Assembly (NCBI GenBank): GCA_934667175.1
Contig: CAKULN010000057.1
Location: forward strand, 1 to 17,622
Reading direction: 5' to 3'
DNA length: 17,622 bases
From: an uncultured Bacteroidales bacterium
GTDB lineage: Bacteria; Bacteroidota; Bacteroidia; Bacteroidales; UBA932
The notes under the pieces are model-generated. The model saw nothing but the letters and a program-made list of their open reading frames with translations. It ran no database searches and was not told the origin of the DNA. Position 1 is the stretch's first letter, and every line of letters starts with the position of its first letter. This document shows, piece after piece, positions 1-7,700 of the stretch. The translations under genes and the position numbers were made by a program.

Positions 1-32
1 CAAGGGGTCCGGGGAAATCGGTCCCCGGTAAA

Positions 33-81
33 CGGAACAACGTTCCGGCCTTTTTTGACAAAGTCAAAAAAAGGCCGGAAC
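33..81. terminator. Nested hairpins with T-run, candidate terminator
   Basis: CGGAAC (33-38) can pair with GTTCCG (42-47) over a 3-nt loop, followed by GCC and six T: the form of a rho-independent terminator for a gene entering from the left. The segment GTTCCGGCC (42-50) can instead pair with GGCCGGAAC (73-81), giving a much longer stem (42-59 with 63-81, one bulged A). That longer stem has T-runs on both strands and could also terminate leftward transcripts. A separate 6-bp stem, CCGGGG (9-14) with CCCCGG (23-28), sits upstream. Nothing is known of what it serves, because the upstream gene is outside the window. Confidence 0.5.
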
Positions 82-328
82 TTCGCAGCTCCGACCTTTC
101 CCACTTAATACAAACCTAATTATGAATAAAACGTATGAAGAACAGCCTTCACAGGCCAAAGGTTAGAAAGATAAAATCCTATTAGAACCAATTAACTCTA
201 TGCCGAACATAGGCATTATCCGTGCCAAAATCGAATTTCCACATAAAATCTCCTTGATTTTGCCAAAATTCGAACGTGATGCGTCAGATTTTAAAGAGAA
301 AAAGAATCATAAGGAAAAAAGTAAGTGT

Positions 329-336
329 TATCTTTG
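329..336 (+). promoter_or_regulatory. Bacteroidota -7 promoter box for GH106 gene
   Basis: TATCTTTG matches the TAnnTTTG -7 consensus of Bacteroidota. No clear TTTG/TTG -33 element is seen at the usual distance. Transcription would begin near 341-345, leaving about 15 nt to the first ATG (359) or 27 nt to the ATG at 371. Confidence 0.5.
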
Positions 337-358
337 AATGTTATTAATGTTTACTTAG

Positions 359-3300
359 ATGATGTATGCTATGAACATAAAGATAATGCTTACCGCTTTG
401 GCGACACTCCTGCCGGTATGTATGGACGCACAGAGTTCCACGGAATCTGCTGAGATTCTCCCGTCCACGCAAAGCATAGACACCACGGCGAACAGTCCGC
501 AGACATATTCATTGATCACCACGGCAGACAGTTCGGACCTTGCCAAGGCTTTCGCCACACCGGCAAAAGCAGCCAGACCACAAGTCTGGTGGCACTGGAT
601 GGACGGGAATGTCTCAAAGGAAGGTATCCGGAAAGACATAGAGTGGATGAAAAGGGCCGGAATCGGCGGATTCCATCAATTTGACGCCGGTGGGATCAAC
701 ATGCCAAGAGCCGCCAAAATCAAACTCCCTTACCTAAGCGACGGTTGGAAGGACGCGTTCAGGTTCGCACTGGATCTGGCCGACTCTCTTGACATGGATG
801 TCACGATCGCCAGTGCCCCGGGATGGAGTTCCACGGGAGGCAAATGGGTGAAGCCTGAGGATGCGGTCAAGAAACTTGAATGGAGATCAGTGGACACCAG
901 AGGGGGCAAGCTGTCTATCCAACTCCCGGAACTGTACAATGTTGTCGGCCCCTACCAAGACTATCACACAGACAATGACCGCATCGAGGTAAAGCCCTAT
1001 GGTAAGGATCTGTGCGTCCTCGCGGTAAGGCTGCCATATTCAGACAAATCAATGAAAGCGTTGGCGGAGAGGATTGAGGAAAGCGACAGCGAAATCACAG
1101 TGGAGTTCAGAAAGCCACAGATCATAAAAGCCTTGACTCTCAAAAGCATGGCGATGTCAGGCAGGCCAAGGAGCGGTAAACCAGACTACAAGAATGTTCT
1201 TGAATGCAGTGACGACGGCAAAAAATGGAGAAAAGTCTGCGACATCGAGCCGACAGTGCTGCCCTACCTGACCATTGACATTCCTCAGACCTGCGCCCTG
1301 TTCTTCAGAGTCAGAGGAGAAAAGCTTCAGTCGCTCGATTTGTTCACTGTCTCCAAAGTCAATCACAGCCAAGAACTTGGCGGATTCGGAATCATTCATG
1401 ATTTCTGGAAATACCACACGCCATATTCAAATGATGCTATCAGGACTTCCGACATCATCGACCTCACAGACCGGATGACCGCTGACGGAAAACTCGAATG
1501 CTCGCTGCCTGCCGGCAGGTGGAGAATCTATCGCTTCGGATGGTCGATAACCGGCAAGATCAACCATCCGGCGTCACCGGAAGCGACCGGGTTGGAAGTG
1601 GACAAACTGGACCCGGACGCATGGATGAGATATTTCCACACCTACGTCGACCTCTACAAGGAAGCCGCGGGCGGAATGCTCGGAGATAAGGGTATACGCT
1701 ACCTTCTTGTCGACAGCTACGAGGCCGGAGCCTACACATGGACACCAAGACTTGCCGAGGAATTCAAGTCCAGACGTGGCTACGACCTGATCCCTTGGCT
1801 GCCGGTCCTCGCTGGGGAGATCATCGGCAGTTCCCAGATGAGCGAGCGCTTCCTTTGGGACTGGCGCAGGACGCTCGGCGAGCTGTTCTGCGAGAACTAT
1901 GACAGAATCAACGACATAGTCAATGAATATGGTCTCTCAGGCCGCTATACGGAGTCCCACGAGGGTGGCCGGGCCTACACCGGAGACGGAATGGATCCGA
2001 AGATCAATGCCACGATTCCGATGGCCGCCTTCTGGATGGAGAACACCCCGACAGGATCCTCAGTGCCGTCAGCCATCTGCGACATCAGGGAATCCGCCTC
2101 TGTCTCACACATCTACGGACAGCCTCTTGTCGCGGCTGAATCATTCTCCGTGAACGGTGACGAGGGCAGAGCCTACACCTATTGCCCGGAGAACATGAAG
2201 TACATAGCCGATGTGGGTCTGAGCGCCGGGGTCAACCGGTTCGTGATCCACGAGTCTGCCTCGCAGCCAAACGACAAGTATCTTCCGGGGCTCCAACTGT
2301 TCCGTTACGGGCAATGGCTGCACCGGAATGAGACATGGGCTGAATATGCCAAAGTGTTCACCGACTATCTTGCCAGATCAAGCGCGATGCTCCAGAGGGG
2401 GACCTCGATCGCTGACATATTATTATATTATGGAGAGGACCTGAACATCACAGGGCTCTACGGTGGGGATGCGTTCAGCACTCTGCCACGGATCCCGGAC
2501 GGCTACAACTATGATTTCGCCAACCCTACGGTACTCAGGTTCGGGGTCAAGGTTGAGAACGGAGCGCTTGTGGCTCCGTCGGGGGCACGTTACAAGGTTC
2601 TGTGGCTGGACAGAAACTGCGAAGTGATGTCCTTGGATATTCTTAAAAAGATCAAGGAGTTCGCTGACGCGGGGGTCATCATCTGCGGAAAAGAGCCGAG
2701 GCAATGCGCCGGACTCAAGGCTGACGACAGGGCTTTCGCCTCGATCGTTGATGACGTCTGGCATTCGCGCAGGAGGAATGTGTTCACCAAAGGACTGGAA
2801 GATTGTCTTGAACGAAGCGGGATCGCTCCTGATTTCAGTGTCAGGGTCGCTGAGCCTGTCGAAGCGGCATCGCAAAGGGGGGGCGGTCACTTCGACAAGC
2901 TCAGTGACCGGAATAAGTCGCTCAGTGACCGGAATAAGTCGCTCAGTGACCGGAATAAGTTGCTCAGTGACCGGGATAAGTCGCTCAGTGACCGTGGCAA
3001 GGTGCCCAATGGCTGGGATAAGTCGCTCAGTGACCGGAAGATGCCGAAAATTGACCAAGAGGATGCCACAGAGGCTCCGGCGAACGCTCCGGACAGTTAC
3101 GGGGACTTTAAATATGTACACAGAAGTCTTCCGGACAGCACCCAGATCTACTGGGTGAGAAACTTCTCCGGGAACAGCGCTGATGTGGAGCTCAGCTTCA
3201 GGGATGGAGGAAAGTTCGCGGCCATATTCAATCCTGACAATGGTGAAGTCTCTGATATCCCGGTCGTTGCCAGGGAAGGGCGCTCGGTCGTGAGGCTTCC

Positions 3301-4192
3301 GATGTATTCAACGGACGCAAGGATTGTCGTGCTGTCGGGCAGGCCGCAGATTGAGTTTACTGTGGACACAGTATTCGTCAATGATGTGGATTCCGCTATG
3401 GTCAACGCTTCTGACTCGATTGTGGTTTGCAGGGGGGATTCAACCGGCAAGGCCGGTCACTTCGACAGGCTCAGTGACCGAAAAGACAGGCTCAGTGACC
3501 GTAAAGAGGAACTCAGTCACTTCGACAGGCTCAGTGACCGGAAAGGGGTGCTCAGTGACCGGAACATGTCGCTCAGTGACCGGAAAGGGGTGCTCAGTGA
3601 CCGGAAGTTTTCGGACGCTGAGCCTGTGGTTCGACATGGCTCACGAACCACCGAAGCTCCCGTACTCACAAAAACAGGACTTACCTGCCAAACATCGGAG
3701 ACAACTGTGATTCAGGCAGTAGACACCACATGGCAAGTACACTTCGAGCAGAAGAACGGAGGAACAGCGGATGAAGAGTTTACGGAACTGGAGTCCTGGA
3801 CGAGGAAGGAGAACCCGGTAGTGAAGTATTTCTCCGGAACCGCCGTCTATAAGACCACGGTAGCAATAGATTCCACCCTGCTGGCAGACAACGCAAGGAT
3901 ATTCATAGACCTTGGAGTCGTAAAGAACATCGCCGACATCACCGTCAACGGCACCCCTGCCGGAATCCTCTGGAAGGCCCCGTTCAGAACCGCTGACATA
4001 AGGCCACTGCTGCAAGAAGGCGACAACCTTCTGGAGATCAAGGTGACCAACGTCTGGCGCAACCGCATGATCGGAGATGTACAGCCCGGCGAGAAACACC
4101 CAGTCACCGCCATCCGCCGCTTCTACAAGTCCAGCGACAAACTCCTCCCCTCCGGTCTCCTCGGCCCCGTCCGGCTCCTCGGAGAGCGGTAG
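359..4192 (+). CDS. GH106-type alpha-L-rhamnosidase family protein, secreted
   Basis: This is a predicted exported glycoside hydrolase of the GH106 family, which releases alpha-L-rhamnose from plant polysaccharides. The ATG at 371 gives the better signal peptide (MNIKIMLTALATLLPV, cleavage near MDAQ) and leader spacing; 359 is the longest start. The family signature WWHWMDGNVS begins at residue 77 and opens the catalytic barrel. Candidate catalytic or calcium-binding acids are E455 (in VDSYEAG), E535 (in TESHEGG) and E594 (in AAESFS); I assign these by motif only. A C-terminal GH2-like beta-sandwich spans about residues 1158-1277. The protein is longer than usual for the family because two low-complexity blocks (about residues 829-897 and 1033-1098) made of LSDR-type heptads lie in the linker region between catalytic and C-terminal domains. 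They derive from palindromic DNA repeats. Whether the enzyme is still active is open. No SusC/D genes are visible. Confidence 0.88.
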   Translation: MMYAMNIKIMLTALATLLPVCMDAQSSTESAEILPSTQSIDTTANSPQTYSLITTADSSDLAKAFATPAKAARPQVWWHWMDGNVSKEGIRKDIEWMKRAGIGGFHQFDAGGINMPRAAKIKLPYLSDGWKDAFRFALDLADSLDMDVTIASAPGWSSTGGKWVKPEDAVKKLEWRSVDTRGGKLSIQLPELYNVVGPYQDYHTDNDRIEVKPYGKDLCVLAVRLPYSDKSMKALAERIEESDSEITVEFRKPQIIKALTLKSMAMSGRPRSGKPDYKNVLECSDDGKKWRKVCDIEPTVLPYLTIDIPQTCALFFRVRGEKLQSLDLFTVSKVNHSQELGGFGIIHDFWKYHTPYSNDAIRTSDIIDLTDRMTADGKLECSLPAGRWRIYRFGWSITGKINHPASPEATGLEVDKLDPDAWMRYFHTYVDLYKEAAGGMLGDKGIRYLLVDSYEAGAYTWTPRLAEEFKSRRGYDLIPWLPVLAGEIIGSSQMSERFLWDWRRTLGELFCENYDRINDIVNEYGLSGRYTESHEGGRAYTGDGMDPKINATIPMAAFWMENTPTGSSVPSAICDIRESASVSHIYGQPLVAAESFSVNGDEGRAYTYCPENMKYIADVGLSAGVNRFVIHESASQPNDKYLPGLQLFRYGQWLHRNETWAEYAKVFTDYLARSSAMLQRGTSIADILLYYGEDLNITGLYGGDAFSTLPRIPDGYNYDFANPTVLRFGVKVENGALVAPSGARYKVLWLDRNCEVMSLDILKKIKEFADAGVIICGKEPRQCAGLKADDRAFASIVDDVWHSRRRNVFTKGLEDCLERSGIAPDFSVRVAEPVEAASQRGGGHFDKLSDRNKSLSDRNKSLSDRNKLLSDRDKSLSDRGKVPNGWDKSLSDRKMPKIDQEDATEAPANAPDSYGDFKYVHRSLPDSTQIYWVRNFSGNSADVELSFRDGGKFAAIFNPDNGEVSDIPVVAREGRSVVRLPMYSTDARIVVLSGRPQIEFTVDTVFVNDVDSAMVNASDSIVVCRGDSTGKAGHFDRLSDRKDRLSDRKEELSHFDRLSDRKGVLSDRNMSLSDRKGVLSDRKFSDAEPVVRHGSRTTEAPVLTKTGLTCQTSETTVIQAVDTTWQVHFEQKNGGTADEEFTELESWTRKENPVVKYFSGTAVYKTTVAIDSTLLADNARIFIDLGVVKNIADITVNGTPAGILWKAPFRTADIRPLLQEGDNLLEIKVTNVWRNRMIGDVQPGEKHPVTAIRRFYKSSDKLLPSGLLGPVRLLGER
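2845..3047 (+). repeat. In-gene REP-like pair plus 21-bp tandem array (site 1)
   Basis: A REP-like palindrome copy at 2845-2868 (arms GGTCGCT and AGCGGC, one mismatch) is followed after 16 bp by a second copy in the opposite orientation at 2885-2909 (arms GGTCACT and AGTGACC). The right arm of the second copy then becomes a tandem array with starts at 2900, 2921, 2942, 2963, 2984, 3005 (degenerate) and 3026. Every step is exactly 21 bp. Each unit is CTCAGTGACC plus 11 bases, mostly GGAATAAGTCG, and is translated as LSDRNKS-type heptapeptides. The GH106 frame stays open throughout. Confidence 0.95.
3455..3651 (+). repeat. In-gene REP-like palindrome and tandem array (site 2)
   Basis: A perfect REP-like palindrome at 3455-3479 leads into CTCAGTGACC-type units starting at 3470, 3491, 3512, 3530, 3551, 3572 and 3593. 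Steps are 21, 21, 18, 21, 21 and 21 bp. The 18-bp step reflects an internal second copy of the GTCACTTCGACAGG arm. The block ends with a different hairpin, GTGGTTCG (3626-3633) with CGAACCAC (3644-3651). All steps are multiples of three and the translation is again LSDR in the same frame as site 1. Confidence 0.93.
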
Positions 4193-4323
4193 AACCTGTC
4201 TATGGTCCTCTTGGCGTTGCGGAACTCCATGACGGCGATGTCCTTCATTGAGTACGAAAGGTCTATTGTGATCTCCCTGACCATGTCGCGCTCCTCAGGA
4301 TGAAAGACCAACTCGCCGATCAC
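4123..4323 (-). CDS. Small hypothetical protein downstream of mgsA
   Basis: This is a 66-codon frame starting at a GTG that lies 8 nt after the mgsA stop, so it could be the last gene of a tamB-mgsA transcript. I do not recognise the product. The first 46 residues use GC-ending codons like the neighbouring genes and give an ordinary mixed, charged sequence (for example EITIDLSYSMKDIAVMEF). The last 20 residues are Arg/Pro-rich because they run antisense over the final 70 bp of the convergent GH106 gene. No ribosome binding site or upstream ATG is visible. It may be a remnant or chance frame instead of a working gene. Confidence 0.35.
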   Translation of the reverse strand: MIGELVFHPEERDMVREITIDLSYSMKDIAVMEFRNAKRTIDRFYRSPRSRTGPRRPEGRSLSLDL

Positions 4324-4331
4324 GGCGGGAA

Positions 4332-4793
4332 CTATAATTTGCGATGCTTGTAGGAATCGATGCAGCTTGGGATGATGCGGGTGTACTCCTCGCTGGTGTA
4401 GAGCGGAGACGAGATGATGAAGTCGGCTGTGCTGCGGTTGGTGGCGAACGGAATGTTGTACAGGGAGGCAAGTCGTGTCAGTCCCATCACATCGTTCTGA
4501 TGACCTTGCATGATCAGATTGTCACAGAAGAACACAAGCATGTCAATCTTTCCCTCCGCGATCATGGCGCCGATCTCGAAGTCGCCACCAAGCGGACCGC
4601 TCAACATGCAGACAATCGAAGGAGCCTCCGGGCCAAGCTTCTCGGTCAATGCCTCGGAAACGAGGCGGCCTGTAGTCCCTGTGCAAAACAGATGACAACG
4701 CTTGAGTGAACCAGCGTTGTAGCGAACCCAATCCAACAATTCCTGCTTTCTGGAATCGTGGGCTACCAATGCGATGTTAGTTACCATATTCAT
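4332..4793 (-). CDS. mgsA: Methylglyoxal synthase
   Basis: This cytoplasmic enzyme converts dihydroxyacetone phosphate to methylglyoxal and phosphate, a bypass of lower glycolysis used when sugar phosphates build up. Length (153 aa) is normal. Visible family motifs are the N-terminal VAHD (H12, D13), the phosphate-binding CTGTTG (37-42), SGPLGGD (65-71) and the STADFIISSP segment near the C terminus. D71, D91, H98 and D101 fall at the numbers of the E. coli catalytic and active-site residues, which supports both identity and start. Translation could begin at M1 or M3 of MNM. The gene begins only 6 bp after the tamB stop, so the two are almost certainly co-transcribed; the functional link is not obvious. 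Confidence 0.95.
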   Translation of the reverse strand: MNMVTNIALVAHDSRKQELLDWVRYNAGSLKRCHLFCTGTTGRLVSEALTEKLGPEAPSIVCMLSGPLGGDFEIGAMIAEGKIDMLVFFCDNLIMQGHQNDVMGLTRLASLYNIPFATNRSTADFIISSPLYTSEEYTRIIPSCIDSYKHRKL

Positions 4794-4799
4794 TAATGA

Positions 4800-7700
4800 T
4801 TAATCGTTTGCTTTTTTCGTTGAACCTTTGGAACCTCCCGAGGAACGCCTGTCGTCCCCGCTGATGGTGATTCGCTTCATCTCTCTGGCTCCGCTTTCGT
4901 AGGCCGCCGCCCTTTGCTCACGCTTTTTCCTGCCGGTGAACAAGTTGCGGAAGAACTCCTTGAATGTGTTGAATTCTCTTTGATAGGCGATACCGACTCC
5001 GTTCCTCTGCGTGTTGTCCAGGTATGTCGTGTAGTCATCAGCCGAATGGGAGAACAGATTCATCCTCAGCTGTCCGGATTTGTCAAGTTTGATTTCTATG
5101 TCGAGATTGCCCACCACGTCGCCCTCGGATGAGGACGTGCCGGTGTGTTCCCTGTTCCCGACATTGCCGTTGACGATGACCCTGTTGTTGAAGAGCTGCG
5201 TCGACACGGCGACATCGAATATGTTCGTGCCGCTTTCGCTTGACTGATAATTCAATCCAAGGTCAAGCGGAATGTCCAGTTTCTGAAGGATGTTGTTCAG
5301 TTGCCCGGCCATGATTTCAGCCACGTTGGAGTAGAGCACGTTTGTGTTGTTCACGACCCCGGATTGCTCGTCAGGCATGAAGCTGCCGGAGATGAGGAGC
5401 GAAAGGAACTGTCTCTGAACCTTGTCTTCCGTGTTGAGGGCGCTCTCCACCCTGGATTTTGTGGTCGGATCCAGATCCGGAACCTCGATCGAGAATGAAA
5501 GCTTCGGCTCGCGCAGTTTGCCGGATACCCCTATCCCGCAGTTCACGACCCTACGCGCGGAGACTGATGTGGTGTCGGCTATCAAAGTCGCCACTGAGGC
5601 CTTTGTTGAATATATTCCATTGATGTTCAAGTCGCTGTCCATCACGTCCCCGTTGAAACGGACTGTGCTGCCTTCGGAAATCGTGAAGTCCCTTTTGGCG
5701 ATGTCCATGGCATTGAAATGGAAATTACCGGACCTCAGGGTGTAGTCTCCGTTGATTGTGAACAGATCCCTTGCCGGGCGCACCTCTATGTCGATTGTGC
5801 CTTGGCCACGGCCGTTGAGCACATTGCCGGCCGCCCTGTCTATCTCCACGTATGCCTCTGTGCCCTGGGTGGCGTTGACCCTGAGCTTGAGACCGAAATC
5901 GCTGCCCTTGCCGCCCCTCGCCGACATATTGTTCATCATCGCCTCATAAGGATCGATGTAGACTTCCTTGAACGCCTCCTTGAAGGTGAGAAGGTCGTTC
6001 TTGCCGTCGTTCGAGGCGTTGTCTATAGGAATATGAATGCGCCCGTTCTTGTCCGTCCTCACGTTCACATCCAGCAGGATTGACTCGAACGGTCCTTTGA
6101 CCAGGACATCGCCACTGGCGAAAAGGTGTCCGTAGAATGTCTGGTTGTCGCTTTCAGTCATGTCGATGGCCTCGATTCCCCGCATCTTGATCCTGGTGTC
6201 CATCCTGAAGTTCTTAAGATGGTCATACAGGAGTCCTCCGGCGATGGTCCCTGTGCCGTCAAACCTGTCTTTTATCGAGACCTCATCGAAGAACAACCCG
6301 CTGTCGGTGACAGAGAACGGACCGCTGACATAGTACGGCACCTTGGTGAAGCCGACTCTCAGAAGAACGTCGTCGAACCTGGTGCCTTCGCTTGACAGGG
6401 ACAGAGAGTCCAACGTGCCCTTTGCCATCACCCGCCCGCTTATGGAGCCGCCCATTTCGCTGAACACGGATTCCAGTACCGGGGCAAGGTAGCCGGCGTC
6501 AAGTCCGTCGAAATCAGCGGCGGCGTCAATTCTGTGGTTTTTAAGAATATAATCCCCCGTGACGTTCAACGTTCTCTTTCCGTCGATGTCGTTTCTTGCG
6601 ACCACACGCATCTTGCCGTCGTCCAGCGAGCTGGCAAGCCGTAGAGTCCCCATTCTCTGTCCGGCGACTTCGGTCGAGTCCGAGACAAGATTCATCATCA
6701 GACCGGCGTTGCTCTTCCATGGTGAGGAGATGACCGCGTTGCCTGTGACCAGACCGGAGATGCCGAAGTTTTCGCCCGGCAGTTTGTTCAGCAGTCCTAA
6801 ATCAAACCTTGTCAGGTTGACGGACAGTGTGTCATTCCGGGTTGATGAATATCCTCCGTTGACCTTGATGGACTGGTCCGCGCATCGCGCGCTCAGGTTG
6901 TCGATCCTGACATCGCCGCCGTTCAGGCTGATGGCTGACTCGGACACATTCCATGCGGCGTCATCATACCAGATGAAGGACGGGAGTGTCTTGGCATGGA
7001 CCGTAAGTTTCCCGTCCTCGGAACGGCCGAGTCTCCCGGAAAGATAGATCTCACCCTTGTTGGCGGGTTCGGTGCCGTTGTCATAGGTGAAGCCGGCTCC
7101 GAAGCCGTTGTCCTTGGCGTAGAGCATAAGATTGTCACTCAGAAGATTAAGGCCAGACACAGAGGTGGCTGAACTTGACATGGTGACGTTGAGGCTGCTG
7201 TCCCTGTTGTCAAGGCTCAGGTCAACGTCTTTGAGAAAATTCTTACCGAGCGCCACTCTTGGTGACTTGACGGATGCCGTCATGTTTCCGTCTTTGGCGA
7301 TGTTCATGCGGACTTTCGTGCCTTGGGCGATGTAAAGCCCAGGTTTTAGGAACGAAAGGATGTCCCTGGCGTCACTGACGTCCAGACGGAGGTCATATTC
7401 ATCACCCTTCCATTCCTGGTTTTTTCCATTGTACAGCGCAGGCAACTCCCTTTGGACTGTCAACCCTTGCGCGTCCTTGATCAGGCCCGTGAACGGTTTT
7501 GTGCCAACGTAGCTGCCGCTGATGAAGCTTGAGGTGATGTTGACCCTGTTGACATTGTTGTTGGAGTGGGATTTCACGCAGATGTCCCCGATCTCGTGCC
7601 AACCGTTGTCGTTCTCAAGGGTCAGCCCAAGGATGTCCAAGTCGCCGATCAGATCTCCCCGGCTGATGTTCATGTAGTTGGCGTTGATCCTGCCGGAGAT

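Larger units (their letters stand above)
1..358. other. Gene-free 5' region with hairpins and a promoter
   Basis: No convincing gene lies here. Positions 1-81 hold nested inverted repeats, described separately. Positions 82-320 are AT-rich and show no gene I recognise; a 14-codon ATG reading frame at 122-166 has no supporting feature. A Bacteroidota -7 box at 329-336 precedes the glycoside hydrolase gene. The first 28 bases resemble part of an intergenic repeat seen again near 10594-10666, so the left edge probably cuts through such an element. Confidence 0.6.

Noticed and set aside
122..166. 14-codon ATG frame before GH106
   Set aside because: Too short to support without a ribosome binding site, promoter or conservation; possible remnant of a gene start, but this cannot be shown here.
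2423..3121. 232-aa antisense frame inside the GH106 gene
   Set aside because: It runs opposite a well-supported coding sequence and is lengthened by the stop-free repeat block; no independent coding evidence.
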